Part shown: in pieces, positions 17,908-27,546 of the stretch
Layout: each line of letters opens with the position of its first letter
Numbering within the stretch: position 1 is the stretch's first letter
Assembly: GCA_018208355.1 (NCBI GenBank)
Contig: CP062796.1
Location: 1,334,494 to 1,398,493, forward strand
DNA length: 64,000 bases
Source of the DNA: Candidatus Fermentithermobacillus carboniphilus
GTDB lineage: Bacteria > Bacillota > Sulfobacillia > Fermentithermobacillales > Fermentithermobacillaceae
Direction of reading: 5' to 3'
The notes under the pieces: generated by a model
What the model was told of the DNA's origin: nothing
Database searches by the model: none
Seen by the model: only the letters and a program-made list of their open reading frames with translations
Program-made: the position numbers and the translations under genes

Positions 17908-19206
17908 TCACCGAGCTTTTTTCGCATTGGGATTTTTCACGATGACCCTGACCGAATGATTGGGGTCAAGAGCTTTTAACCTTGAAGACACCTCTTCCAT
18001 CGAAAGCCCTTTAAGTATCTCTCCGTAGGAGAAAACATCTAGCCCTACCTGGTAAAGATGCGCCTGGGTCTCACCTATCAGGTCGAAAGCGTCAAACAGG
18101 CTCACGTACCGCCCCAGGGCAGCTTTTTTGATTCTCTCGAAATCAGGCCGTCCTATCCCTTCCGAGAGGAGCCTTTGAATCTCTTCGTGGACCAGATCGC
18201 ACAGTCTCTCCGGTTCGGGACTTTCTGCTCCAAGAAGGGCAAAAGCGTAATCGGGCCACGCCTCGTAGGAATAGTTGATGTCGTCTACCAGCCCTTTCTC
18301 ATACACTCTGGTGAAAAACGGAGAACTCTTCCCGAAAATTACGTCAAGAAGCACCGAAGTCGCGATCTCCTGCCTAACCAGGGCCTCCCCGCTGCCTTTT
18401 GCAGGAACATCTTTCCACCCAACTTGGACGAGTGGCGTGGGAACCGGTAGAAAGACCTCAGCGTCACCACGGACGCCTTCTGGTTCTTCAGGTCTCAGCC
18501 GTTTTGGGGCAGCGCCCCGAGGAAGCGTGAAGTTGGAAACGAGGTCCGCAACAACGTCGAATATCTCTCGAGGATCGAAATCGCCTGCCACAAAAAGGCT
18601 GGCATTTGACGGGCGGTAGAAGTTTGTGTGGCACAGGTAAAGTAGTTCCTTAGTTATCTTTCTTATGGATTCCTCTGTCCCGGCAATGTCGAGACGAACC
18701 GGATGATGCCAGTAAAGAGCCTGCAGAGTTTCACGCAATAATCGTGCTGACGGCTGGTCGTCGTACATGCGGATTTCCTGGGCAATGATACCCTGTTCCT
18801 TTTCGACCGTTTGTTCGGTGAAGTACGGCTCGAATACGACCTCGAAGAGGATCTTCAAAGCTTTGTCGAAGTTATCCAGGGTCCAGAAGACGTACGACGT
18901 GTGGTTGTTGCCTGTGTAGGCATTGGCGGACGCACCAATCTCGGCGAAAGCAGAAAATGCATCTCCCCACTGCTTTTCGAACATCTTATGCTCCAGAAAG
19001 TGGGCGATACCCGGCGGCACTTCAACCCGGGTGTTTTCATCCGGCAGGATGAAGGCATTATCGTTGGAACCGTAGTTAATGATTATTTCCGCGTACTTTC
19101 TGCGAAAACCCCCTTTAGGCATCACAAATACGGGCATACCATCAAAGTTAGCGACGTGAATCTCTTCCCGCAGGTGATCTTGCTTCAAGACGTAGTCTGC
19201 ATCCAA
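17908..19206 (-). CDS. M16 family zinc peptidase (YmfH-like, catalytic subunit)
   Basis: The inverted zinc motif HFLEH in GIAHFLEHKMFE (around residue 70) with the downstream glutamate in EQGIIAQEIRMY marks an active M16 metallopeptidase. The 432 residues match the short YmfH group of Firmicutes. It starts 3 bp after the end of the partner M16 gene, so the two are almost certainly translated together and form a catalytic/non-catalytic pair. The role is unknown here; B. subtilis homologues lie near competence and cell-shape genes. Confidence 0.9.
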   Translation of the reverse strand: MDADYVLKQDHLREEIHVANFDGMPVFVMPKGGFRRKYAEIIINYGSNDNAFILPDENTRVEVPPGIAHFLEHKMFEKQWGDAFSAFAEIGASANAYTGNNHTSYVFWTLDNFDKALKILFEVVFEPYFTEQTVEKEQGIIAQEIRMYDDQPSARLLRETLQALYWHHPVRLDIAGTEESIRKITKELLYLCHTNFYRPSNASLFVAGDFDPREIFDVVADLVSNFTLPRGAAPKRLRPEEPEGVRGDAEVFLPVPTPLVQVGWKDVPAKGSGEALVRQEIATSVLLDVIFGKSSPFFTRVYEKGLVDDINYSYEAWPDYAFALLGAESPEPERLCDLVHEEIQRLLSEGIGRPDFERIKKAALGRYVSLFDAFDLIGETQAHLYQVGLDVFSYGEILKGLSMEEVSSRLKALDPNHSVRVIVKNPNAKKAR

Positions 19207-19209
19207 GCC

Positions 19210-20544
19210 TTATCCATCACCTTTTCTAGCGTCAAGTACGTAGACTGCCTTGAGCTCCGCTTTCTGTGACACTTCCACGATATCATCTTTGGTTACTTTC
19301 AGGATCCCCGAGATGATCTCTTCCTCTGAAGCAGGTCCGCCCAGAACCTCCTGGGTCAAGAATCTCCTGATCAGGGCCTCCTGAGAGTCGCTTTCCGACC
19401 TGTAACGCCTCAAAAGCCCCGCCCGCGTGTTCTCGATCTCTTCTCGCGTAATCTCCCCGCGTTTCATCGAGTCGACCTGCTCCAGTATAAGCGCCTCAGC
19501 TGAAGATATTTTCTTCCCGTCAAGCCCCGCTATGGCCAGGACAAGACCCCGCCAGGTATTCGGCACTGTATCGGCAAAATATGCTAGTCCCTCTCTTTCC
19601 CGTACAGTTCTGAAGAGTTTCGAATGAGGGAAACCGCCAAGGATACCGTCAAAAAAGAGAAGCGCCGGTAGCCTGGGGTCCTTTTCCGTCACACCCGTAT
19701 AAAACGCCATGCAAAGGATAGTTTGCTCCCCGGGAAGCTCCTCGGTTGAGCGGAGAATTCCGGGTGGCAACGGAGGAGCTTCCAGCTCCTCGTGGATATC
19801 CCAAAGACGGTCAGAAACTCGTGGTTCCGGAAAGAAAAGTTTTGAACGTGTGAGTATTTCCCCGCACTCTTCTGCCCCTTCTCCTACGGCGTAAATGCTC
19901 ACGCTGCATCTTGACAGGGTCTCCCTCCAGATATCCCATGTCTTCCTGGGATCAAGGGTATCAAGGTCTTCGAGGATTCCCCAGGCAGGAAGACCTCTCG
20001 GGTCCCCTTTGGACAGTTCCTCCACCAGCCTGACGGTTGCGTAATGAGGCCTGTTGTTGATGATCGCGAGGATGTCCCGCCTGTGTTCTTCCCGCTCAAC
20101 CTCGAACCTGTCAAGAGGGTAAGCATCGTTCTCCAGGTAAGGACGGGTAACGACGTCCCAGACGAAGGATAGGGCTTTTCCCAGATTGACTCCGTCCAGC
20201 GTCCCAAATGCGGCGGGATCCAGGAATTCGGGGGATGGAAGGTCCATCCCAAATCTTAGGACCTGAACGGGCCCGATTTTCCTCGCATCTGTGTTCATAC
20301 TTGCTCCGTACATCTGCTCCAAGCTCCTGGATAAGTCCCGAAGAGTAGGAAGGTTAACCGTTCCCCGCCTGGCCAACCGGGGAATCAGAGCCAAGGCGGT
20401 TACCCTTTCGCGTGTGATAGGAACCTTACAGAAAACGTCGATGGAGAGCGTCTTCCACTTGGACACAGGCAGGTACCTGAATGTGATCCCGGGTTCTATC
20501 TCAAACGTCTTGAATTCGTCGTCGCGAACGATACCCTGAGTCAC
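19210..20544 (-). CDS. M16 family peptidase-like protein (YmfF-like, lacks the zinc motif)
   Basis: The 444 residues align in pattern with M16 proteins (PRLARRGTVNLPTLRDLSRSLEQMYGASM near the N-terminus, EREEHRRDILAI further on, LLFFDGILGGFPHSKLF in the C-terminal half), but the HxxEH zinc motif is absent. Such members are non-catalytic partners. It precedes the active M16 gene by 3 bp and follows the M24 peptidase gene with a short overlap of leader and stop regions. The start is GTG at 20544. Confidence 0.86.
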   Translation of the reverse strand: MTQGIVRDDEFKTFEIEPGITFRYLPVSKWKTLSIDVFCKVPITRERVTALALIPRLARRGTVNLPTLRDLSRSLEQMYGASMNTDARKIGPVQVLRFGMDLPSPEFLDPAAFGTLDGVNLGKALSFVWDVVTRPYLENDAYPLDRFEVEREEHRRDILAIINNRPHYATVRLVEELSKGDPRGLPAWGILEDLDTLDPRKTWDIWRETLSRCSVSIYAVGEGAEECGEILTRSKLFFPEPRVSDRLWDIHEELEAPPLPPGILRSTEELPGEQTILCMAFYTGVTEKDPRLPALLFFDGILGGFPHSKLFRTVREREGLAYFADTVPNTWRGLVLAIAGLDGKKISSAEALILEQVDSMKRGEITREEIENTRAGLLRRYRSESDSQEALIRRFLTQEVLGGPASEEEIISGILKVTKDDIVEVSQKAELKAVYVLDARKGDG

Positions 20545-20550
20545 GCCGCG

Positions 20551-21687
20551 TCACACCACCAATTTTCCGTCGCAGTAGAGAAGGTTTCGGGGATAGGAAG
20601 TAAGGCTTCTTGCACCGTTTGCCGTGAGCACGACATCATCTTCGATGCGCACTCCACCTTTGCCCGGGATGTAGATGCCCGGTTCGACGGTAAACGTAGT
20701 CCCCTCACGCAGCACCTCCGTGTTGGAGGCAACGATGTACGGTTCTTCGTGAACCTCGAGACCAAGTCCGTGACCTGTCCTGTGAGTGAAGTACTCTCCG
20801 TAACCGTAAGAACCGATGACCTCCCTGGCCAGATCATCTATCTCTTTACCGGTCATCCCCGGTCTCGCCTTTAACCTAGCGTGTTCTTGCGCCTCCAGCA
20901 CTACTCGATAGACTTTCTCCAGCTCTCGACTTATTGTCCCCACGGCAAACGTCCGGGTTATATCTCCCCAGTATCCGTCCACATTTACTGTGAGATCTAT
21001 CCAAACCAGGTCCCCGCCCGCGATTTTCCTGTCCGAAGTCCTCGCGTGCGGGGTCGCGGTTTCAGGCCCTGTGGCAACCGAAATCCCTACCTGGCCAGCC
21101 CCTTTATCGCGGAGGACCGCCTCCACACCCCGGGCTATCTCCTTCCCGGTCCGACCCGGCTGGCAAAGACCTCGCGCGACATCTACCCCAAGGTCACACA
21201 GCTTGCATGCTCTCTCCATGAGCGACAACTCTTCTTCATCTTTTATCATGCGCAGATCCTTGAGAATATCACCTGCATCAACGTGGCGGAAGTCTCCAAG
21301 AGCTTCTTTGAAGAGGCGGAACTCGAGAAGACGCATGTGTCCGTATTCGAAAGCCCAGGTATCGCGTGGAGAAGCCCCTGTCCCCAAGGCATCGAGAAAA
21401 GCCTTTAGAGGCCCCTCCTGGTCAAGGTAAGGGTAGACCGAGAAATCAACGGGGACACCTTCTTCTCTGAGGGCTTCCACTGCCGCTTCGCCCTTGGATG
21501 CCTCAAAACCCGGCATCACAAAGAAAGCCTTTCCGTCGGACTTTGCGACAAGAACAGTAACCCTTTCCGACGGTCCCATACGTAAACCCGTTAGGTAATA
21601 CAGGTTTGGCCCCGGTACAAGCGCAATCCCTGATACCCCGCTTTCCTTGACTCTAGCAAGGAGCCGTTGCCACCTCTCTTTTCTCAT
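20551..21687 (-). CDS. M24 family Xaa-Pro aminopeptidase / dipeptidase
   Basis: The C-terminal pita-bread domain shows the metal ligands: VWIDLTVNVDGYWGDITRTF (two Asp), RTGHGLGLEVHEEPYI (His), FTVEPGIYIPGKGGVRIED (two Glu). The N-terminal creatinase-like domain includes ALVPGPNLYYLTGL. The open frame extends to 21804, but ATG at 21687 has GGAGG 10 nt upstream and the residues before it look non-coding; this start gives 378 residues. It heads the block with the two M16 genes, so the three peptidases probably form one operon for peptide turnover. Confidence 0.9.
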   Translation of the reverse strand: MRKERWQRLLARVKESGVSGIALVPGPNLYYLTGLRMGPSERVTVLVAKSDGKAFFVMPGFEASKGEAAVEALREEGVPVDFSVYPYLDQEGPLKAFLDALGTGASPRDTWAFEYGHMRLLEFRLFKEALGDFRHVDAGDILKDLRMIKDEEELSLMERACKLCDLGVDVARGLCQPGRTGKEIARGVEAVLRDKGAGQVGISVATGPETATPHARTSDRKIAGGDLVWIDLTVNVDGYWGDITRTFAVGTISRELEKVYRVVLEAQEHARLKARPGMTGKEIDDLAREVIGSYGYGEYFTHRTGHGLGLEVHEEPYIVASNTEVLREGTTFTVEPGIYIPGKGGVRIEDDVVLTANGARSLTSYPRNLLYCDGKLVV

Positions 21688-21824
21688 AGAACTCTCGCCT
21701 CCAGTATCTTGTTTTTTATAAGTCCCACACCTCCGATTTACAATACCCGGGTCCAAGTCGCGCGGCAGTCGCGTTACGACAATATGACTATTTGACGAAA
21801 GCACCTAACGAACCGTTACCGGAT

Positions 21825-22592
21825 CTACTTCCCGGCTCCATCGATGGGTTTTCTGGCCACAAAATAAGCCCTGCATGTCGTAGGAGTTGCCTTCTTAAAT
21901 GTACAGGAATCGAAGATCGCCTCGACAGAAAACCCCACCTCCGAAAGCCATCTCTCCAGATCCTGGAGGGGAAATGCCCTTTCTCTGTGTATTTCGTCAA
22001 ACCTTGACCACTTTCCGTCATCCTCGATGAACCCGGTGAGATTAACCTGCCACCACCGGTGCTTCTCATCCCAGTGGTCCCGCCACACGACGAAATAGTT
22101 TTTTCCCTCCAGGAGGGTTGTCGTCTTCGGGATGGAAGAGAGTCTATGGGGCGTGTTCACGTCGAATACGAAATACCCGCCGGGCAAAAGAGCCGAGAAA
22201 ACTCTCTGGAATGTGGACCTCAGGTCATCCGGTTCAAGAAGATAGTTGAGGCTGTCAAAAACCGAGATCACGGCCTCAACAGGGAATTTCAGGCTAAAAT
22301 CGCGCATGTCCTGACAGGTGAACTCTATGTCGAGATTCTCTACCTGAGCCTTTTTCCTCGCCACTTCGAGCATGCTCGGCGATGCGTCTAAAGCCGTGAC
22401 TTTGAACCCTCTTTTGGCCAGGAGTAAAGACATATTCCCTGTACCGCAGGCCAGGTCAAGGACAGTCGTGGGCCAAAAACCGAAAATTGACCAGATGTTC
22501 AGAATGTAGTCAAACCACGCCCGGTAGGGAACATCGGACATAACCTGGTCATATATACGGGCAAACCCTCGATATGGTCGTTTTGATCCCAC
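21825..22592 (-). CDS. SAM-dependent methyltransferase (class I)
   Basis: The class I methyltransferase motif I is VLDLACGTGNMSLLLAKRG, followed by the acidic residue in VTALDASPSML and a motif IV-like VISVFDSLNYLL. The C-terminal part is aromatic-rich (DHWDEKHRWWQVNLTGF). The frame is open to 22883, but the upstream residues look non-coding. GTG at 22592 (GAGGG upstream) starts just before the conserved ARIYDQVMSDVPY; GTG at 22604 or ATG at 22625 are alternatives. The substrate is not apparent. Genes of this type are common near peptidase clusters but unassigned. Confidence 0.8.
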   Translation of the reverse strand: MGSKRPYRGFARIYDQVMSDVPYRAWFDYILNIWSIFGFWPTTVLDLACGTGNMSLLLAKRGFKVTALDASPSMLEVARKKAQVENLDIEFTCQDMRDFSLKFPVEAVISVFDSLNYLLEPDDLRSTFQRVFSALLPGGYFVFDVNTPHRLSSIPKTTTLLEGKNYFVVWRDHWDEKHRWWQVNLTGFIEDDGKWSRFDEIHRERAFPLQDLERWLSEVGFSVEAIFDSCTFKKATPTTCRAYFVARKPIDGAGK

Positions 22593-22860
22593 TTTTACCC
22601 TCACCAGAACGTTCTTGCATCCCATCCGTAATTCTTCATAGTACCTTCTTTGTCCTTTCTCGATACTGCCTCCGGCGTAATGCGAACGAAAGTAACGAAA
22701 ATCGCATACGCGGCAAGACCACTCCCAATCAAAGGTCCTGGCGGTATGGTTCCACTCTCTTTGATTCCCGGTTCCATTGTGATAAGCTTTTCTAAAGCCA
22801 CAACTATTGGGGCTGTAAAAAGGCTGTTTTAGACTCCAAGAAACTGAAGAGTGACCAGAT
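22593..22860. other. Divergent intergenic region between the methyltransferase and hypA
   Basis: About 270 bp. A minus-strand open frame of 66 codons (22601-22801) contains one hydrophobic stretch but no convincing SD. No clear promoter was identified. Confidence 0.4.
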
Positions 22861-23223
22861 TTGCACGAACTTGGGCTTGTCATGAACGTAATTCACATGA
22901 TTACCCAGGACGCTTCATCTCGGGGCTTTCGCCGGGTAAAGTCGGTCGAACTGGAGGTTGGTGAGTTCTCAGGAGCTCTCCCTCACGCTCTCAAAGAAGC
23001 ATTCAGGATAGCCGCAGAAGGGACGCTCTTGGACGGCGCAACCCTAGTGATTGACGAGGTCCGGGCAGAACTTTGCTGCAAAGACTGCGGCAGGACGTTT
23101 TTCCCGGGAAAGCAGGGTTGGAATTGCCCATATTGCGGGGCGGGTGGGGCAGACCTCGTCCGCGGGATGGAGCTTCAGGTAAAGTCCTATGTTGGGGAGG
23201 CAGAAGAGTGTCAGTCAAAGTAG
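22861..23223 (+). CDS. hypA: Hydrogenase/urease nickel incorporation protein HypA
   Basis: HypA delivers nickel to NiFe hydrogenase. The N-terminal M-H-E nickel site is present (His2), and the zinc site is made of CKDCG and CPYCG. Length (120 residues) is typical. The start is TTG at 22861, supported by the conserved MHE. It overlaps hypB by 16 bp, so the two are coupled. No hydrogenase structural gene and no hypC-F lie in the window, so the target enzyme is elsewhere. Confidence 0.93.
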   Translation: MHELGLVMNVIHMITQDASSRGFRRVKSVELEVGEFSGALPHALKEAFRIAAEGTLLDGATLVIDEVRAELCCKDCGRTFFPGKQGWNCPYCGAGGADLVRGMELQVKSYVGEAEECQSK

Positions 23224-23876
23224 TTGTAGGCAAAAACATACTGGACGCCAACGAGAAAAATGCCGATGACCTTAGAAAAGTTTTTCACGAGTCAGGCGTA
23301 AGAGTAGTGAACATGCTCGGTTCCCCCGGTTCGGGGAAGACAAGCATCCTCCAGAAGGTAATTCCCGGCTTATCTCCTCTCCGCGTCGCGGTGATAGAAG
23401 GTGATATAGCCACCACACGAGACGCAGAACGTCTCTCTTCCCTCGGAATTCAGGTTGTCCAGATAACAACATTGGGAGCATGCCACCTGGACGCAAGCAT
23501 GGTATCCAGAGCGGTTTCTGAGATTGACCTTTCCACGGTGGACCTCCTCTTCATCGAAAATGTGGGCAACTTGGTGTGTCCGGCGTCATTTGACCTCGGA
23601 GAGGACCTGCGTATCCTGGTGCTGAGCGTGGCTGAAGGAAGCGACAAACCCTTGAAATATCCCGCCGCTTTCCTCACTTCCCAGGCGGTTATCATCAATA
23701 AAAAAGACCTTATCCCTTATACGGATTTCAGCCTTGAATCCGCGGTCGCAGAAATCCGCAGCATGAAATCATCTCTTGAAATATTCGAGGTATCGTGCCG
23801 CACCGGAGAAGGGATAGAGCGCCTCTGTGGTTGGATTGAAGACTGGGCAAAAGGTAAGGTCGAAGTCTCCAAGTAA
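23208..23876 (+). CDS. hypB: Hydrogenase nickel incorporation GTPase HypB
   Basis: HypB is the GTPase partner of HypA. The P-loop is NMLGSPGSGKTS, followed by VAVIEGDIATTRDAE, the metal site in TTLGACHLDA (Cys/His), LLFIENVGNLVCP and the base-recognition NKKD. The open frame reaches back to 23073, but that part is hypA in another frame. GTG at 23208 has GGGGAGG 7 nt upstream and matches the family start; it gives 222 residues without the N-terminal histidine-rich nickel-storage stretch seen in some species. Confidence 0.94.
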   Translation: MSVKVVVGKNILDANEKNADDLRKVFHESGVRVVNMLGSPGSGKTSILQKVIPGLSPLRVAVIEGDIATTRDAERLSSLGIQVVQITTLGACHLDASMVSRAVSEIDLSTVDLLFIENVGNLVCPASFDLGEDLRILVLSVAEGSDKPLKYPAAFLTSQAVIINKKDLIPYTDFSLESAVAEIRSMKSSLEIFEVSCRTGEGIERLCGWIEDWAKGKVEVSK

Positions 23877-23955
23877 CAAAAGTAACAAATCAAGGGTAAT
23901 TCGAAGGAGCAATTCAGCGTACCTGCAACATAGGATAGAACGTACCCGTAATGAG

Positions 23956-23996
23956 GCAGCCGCCGGAGCATTCAAAGGCGCGCTCACGGCGGCTGC
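23956..23996. other. Perfect 10-bp inverted repeat between hypB and ftsH
   Basis: GCAGCCGCCG (23956-23965) and CGGCGGCTGC (23987-23996) can form a stable stem with a 21-nt loop. There is no T-tract on either side, so a simple intrinsic terminator is doubtful. A second stem, AAAGCAGC/GCTGCTTT (24022-24047), overlaps the ftsH stop codon. Confidence 0.45.
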
Positions 23997-24036
23997 GAAT
24001 TGGTAAGATGGTCACCGGCTTAAAGCAGCCAACTGA

Positions 24037-25959
24037 CTAGCTGCTTTCGGGAACCGGCGCTACGCGCTTGGCCTCGGGTACAATCCCCTTAGCGCTTTTG
24101 GAATCTGCTTCCTCAGGCGTACCGGTGTCTTTGGGTTTGGCCTCTGTCGTCCCTGGCTCAGCAGGAAGCCTCTTGCCGTTCAAAAGACTGTCGAGTTCCT
24201 CACCCTTCAACGTCTCCCGCTCAAGCAGGGTTTCGGCTACCAGCGTAAGGACATCCCTTTTCTCATCGAGGATTGCCTTGGCTCGTTCGTAGCAAGCGTT
24301 GATGATACTTCTTTCTTCCTGGTCTATAGCCGCTGCGATCTCTTCGGAAAAGTCCCTTTCCCGAGCAAGATCCCTGCCCAAGAACACCTGGCCCTCTTTA
24401 CGCCCGAATGTCAGTGGACCAAGTTTCTCTGACATGCCGAATTCCATTATCATCTTGCGAACAAGGTGCGTCGCAACCTCTAGGTCGTTGGCAGCACCGC
24501 TCGATATCTCGCCGAAAATCATCTCTTCGGCCGCGCGCCCGGCCAGCGCTGATGTCACCCGGTCTAATATCTCTGACTTGGTTATGAGGTACCGGTCCTC
24601 AATTGGAAGCTGCAGGGTATAACCCAACGCCGATCCCCGCGGGATGATGGTAACCTCGTGCACAGGGTCCGTATTTGGCAAGACCCTGGCTACAAGGGCG
24701 TGTGCCGCCTCGTGGAAGGCTACGACTCGCTTTTCTTTCTCGCTGATTATTCTCGATTTCTTCTTGGGACCCGCCACAACCCTCTGGATGGCCTCTTCAA
24801 GCTCTTCCATACCGATACGCCGCTTCTTTCGGCGTGCGGTGAGGAGAGCAGCCTCGTTGATCACATTTTCAAGGTCTGCCGGCGTGAACCCGGGTGTCCC
24901 TTTCGCCAGGACTTCGAGATCCACGTCCTTACCCAGAGGCTTACCCCTGCTGTGAACTTTCAAGATCTCCAGTCTAGCCTTGAGATCAGGCTTGTCGAGG
25001 ACGACCTGCCTGTCGAACCGACCAGGCCGGAGTAGCGCCGGATCAAGAATGTCGGGCCTGTTAGTGGCGGCCATAACGATTATCCCTTGATTGGTATTGA
25101 ACCCGTCCATCTCCACGAGGAGCTGGTTAAGGGTTTGCTCGCGCTCGTCGTGCCCGCCCCCCATACCAGCACCACGCATCCTACCAACCGCATCGATCTC
25201 GTCGATGAAGACAATGGCAGGAGCCCGTTTTTTGGCCTGCTCAAACAAATCCCTGACCCTAGCCGCCCCGACACCGACGAACATCTCGACAAAATCCGAG
25301 CCGCTTATGGACAGGAAGGGCACTCCGGCTTCGCCCGCAACTGCTCTTGCGATGTACGTCTTACCCGTCCCGGGCGGTCCGAACAGAAGCACGCCCTTGG
25401 GAATCCTAGCTCCCATCTCGACGTACTTTTTAGGATGCTTCAGAAAGTCTACAATCTCCTGGAGCTCCTCTTTCGCCTCTTCACAGCCCGCCACATCCTG
25501 GAAAGTCACTTTCTCTTGAGAATCGGACTGAAGCCGGGCTCTCGAGCGACCGAACTGCATTACCTGCTTCCCGCCACCCTGGCTTTGCTGAAGCATGTAG
25601 AAGAACAGGGCTACCATCAGAAGCGCAGGAAGCATATTTGTCAAAAGCGACATCCACCACGAAGGCTCTGGGGGAAGTCTGAACTGAACCGCTGCCCCCG
25701 ACTCCACCAGTCTTTCATACAGGTTCGGATCGACCGGTATGACAGTGCGGAATTTCGTCCCGTCCTTGAGGGTACCCGTCACTGACTTGCCATCGGTTAT
25801 CGTAACCGAAGATATCTTATTGCCGGCGATGTAAGAAAGAAACCGGTTGTAGTCCACTTCCATATACTGGTCTTTAGGGGTGAAAAGGTCAGCCAGAGAG
25901 ATTGCAACGAACATTAACAGGACATATACTGCTAGGCTGCGCCATATCTTATTGTTCAA
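24037..25959 (-). CDS. ftsH: ATP-dependent zinc metalloprotease FtsH
   Basis: FtsH is a membrane-bound AAA protease for quality control. Two N-terminal membrane helices flank an extracytoplasmic domain (about 110 residues), followed by the AAA domain with Walker A GPPGTGKT, Walker [12 protein letters not shown], the SRH with [20 protein letters not shown], and the zinc site HEAAH. The tail after about residue 600 is rich in Pro, Glu and Lys. TTG at 25959 with GAGGGGG 7 nt upstream is preferred over the frame's first codon at 26010, and it overlaps the tilS stop, giving translational coupling. Confidence 0.95.
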   Translation of the reverse strand: MNNKIWRSLAVYVLLMFVAISLADLFTPKDQYMEVDYNRFLSYIAGNKISSVTITDGKSVTGTLKDGTKFRTVIPVDPNLYERLVESGAAVQFRLPPEPSWWMSLLTNMLPALLMVALFFYMLQQSQGGGKQVMQFGRSRARLQSDSQEKVTFQDVAGCEEAKEELQEIVDFLKHPKKYVEMGARIPKGVLLFGPPGTGKTYIARAVAGEAGVPFLSISGSDFVEMFVGVGAARVRDLFEQAKKRAPAIVFIDEIDAVGRMRGAGMGGGHDEREQTLNQLLVEMDGFNTNQGIIVMAATNRPDILDPALLRPGRFDRQVVLDKPDLKARLEILKVHSRGKPLGKDVDLEVLAKGTPGFTPADLENVINEAALLTARRKKRRIGMEELEEAIQRVVAGPKKKSRIISEKEKRVVAFHEAAHALVARVLPNTDPVHEVTIIPRGSALGYTLQLPIEDRYLITKSEILDRVTSALAGRAAEEMIFGEISSGAANDLEVATHLVRKMIMEFGMSEKLGPLTFGRKEGQVFLGRDLARERDFSEEIAAAIDQEERSIINACYERAKAILDEKRDVLTLVAETLLERETLKGEELDSLLNGKRLPAEPGTTEAKPKDTGTPEEADSKSAKGIVPEAKRVAPVPESS

Positions 25960-27461
25960 TCCAACGCCCCCTCTCTGTCTACAGAAACACCCGACGGGCC
26001 GATTTGGCATCCTGCCGGGTCAGACCATGAAATAGTAGCACAATTCTGGCGATATCGCAAGTATGGCATTACCTCGATTTCCAGGACATCGGTAGTACCC
26101 TCATCAACCTTAAACCGTTCGCTTATCCTGTATCCCCCTACCCAGACAACCTCGTTACCTGAAGTAAAAACGGGGACGAAATCCCGGAAAAGTCGCGGCA
26201 CTTTCAGGGAAACGAAGAAATCCTGCAATTTCTTTTGCCGACCGCCCATCCCCAGGGGCATAAACCTGTCCCCCGGACGCCACGTTCTGAGATGGATGCT
26301 CCTTCCGCATTTATTGTAGTCCACAAACGCTTTGCGCTCCAAGATGTAAAAAGGTGCATTTTCACCCTTTTTCACGTCCCGACATACCCGAAGATTACCG
26401 GGTAAACTGTCCCGCCGCAGAACACTGGTAACAACCTTCAACCCAAGCTGCGGAACGTCTGTACATCCGGGAACACAGACTTGTATATCCTCGATATCGG
26501 GGACGGGAGGGTAAAACGCTATGAAACCCCTTTCTCTGGTCGCCCTTATCCCGCCTGGAAGGGAGATGGTCCCGTTCTCACTCATAATGTCCTTGATATG
26601 GTCGACGGAGAGACTTCCGCCGTCCCCGGCGCACTCCCTCCAGGCTTGCTCAAGCACCCTGGATGAAATCGCGGGTGGAAGCAAGGCAATCGCTTTTTCA
26701 TCGACTACCGTGATCCTCCCTTCCCTGAAGGAGTCCCTCAAGAAAGCTTCCCGGGCTTCTTTCTCGAGAAACTCTGCATCCCACCGCAATGCCTCGGCTA
26801 CACTCGAGAGAGTTTCGACCAGAGACGGATTGAAAAGTCTCGACAGTTCGGGAAGGATTTTATGTCTCACCAGATTTCTTCGATATGTTAAGTCAAAGTT
26901 ATATACGTCCTTTATAACTGGAAGGTCTCTTTCCCGACAATACTGTTCAGTAAGAGCCCTCGGAACCTCGATTAGCGGCCTGATGATTCCATTGTTCACA
27001 GGTGGTATCCCGGATAACCCGCGGGTCCCCGAACCCCTCAAGAGCCTCATGATGACGGTTTCTGCCTGATCGTTCATGTTGTGACCCAGAGCGATCTTAT
27101 CCGCCCCGATCTCGTCTCTCAGGGAAAAGAAAAAGCGGTACCGGGCAATGCGTCCTGCCTCTTCCACACCGGTCTTGAGTTCTTCAGCGAGACGGAATAC
27201 TTCCTCGTGACCTACCGTCGCGGGTATCCCTCTGGCCCGACAGAACTCGACCACCATGGCCGCGTCTTTGTCGGCTTCTTCTCCGCGCATGTGGTGGTTA
27301 AGATGAGCTACGTGAAGAGAAATCCCGAGCTCACGGGAAAGCATGAAAAGGGTATCAAGGAGGCACATCGAATCAGGCCCCCCCGACACCGCACAAATTA
27401 CGACATCTCCGGGCTCAATCATCCTATACTTTCGGATGACTTTCCGGACAATGCCCAGCAC
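25956..27461 (-). CDS. tilS: tRNA(Ile)-lysidine synthetase
   Basis: TilS converts C34 of tRNA-Ile(CAU) to lysidine so that it reads AUA. The PP-loop ATP site is AVSGGPDSMCLL near residue 25, followed by VAHLNHHMRGEEADKDA and KIALGHNMNDQAETVIMRLLRG. The C-terminal domain includes LRTWRPGDRFMPLGMGGRQKKLQDFF, characteristic of the long form. The gene lies between spoIIE and ftsH as in B. subtilis, although hpt, usually found here, is absent. The start is GTG at 27461. Confidence 0.94.
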   Translation of the reverse strand: MLGIVRKVIRKYRMIEPGDVVICAVSGGPDSMCLLDTLFMLSRELGISLHVAHLNHHMRGEEADKDAAMVVEFCRARGIPATVGHEEVFRLAEELKTGVEEAGRIARYRFFFSLRDEIGADKIALGHNMNDQAETVIMRLLRGSGTRGLSGIPPVNNGIIRPLIEVPRALTEQYCRERDLPVIKDVYNFDLTYRRNLVRHKILPELSRLFNPSLVETLSSVAEALRWDAEFLEKEAREAFLRDSFREGRITVVDEKAIALLPPAISSRVLEQAWRECAGDGGSLSVDHIKDIMSENGTISLPGGIRATRERGFIAFYPPVPDIEDIQVCVPGCTDVPQLGLKVVTSVLRRDSLPGNLRVCRDVKKGENAPFYILERKAFVDYNKCGRSIHLRTWRPGDRFMPLGMGGRQKKLQDFFVSLKVPRLFRDFVPVFTSGNEVVWVGGYRISERFKVDEGTTDVLEIEVMPYLRYRQNCATISWSDPAGCQIGPSGVSVDREGALD

Positions 27462-27546
27462 TCTTTCAACGCAGCTATCAGCCAGCAGGTCTCCCCCCGC
27501 GATGACGGATCACCAGAGATACACATACCATGTACAACTCGTAATT

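Noticed and set aside
22601..22801. Possible 66-residue minus-strand membrane peptide
   Set aside because: It has one hydrophobic stretch, but no SD before any start, and it overlaps the alternative starts of the methyltransferase; support is too weak.
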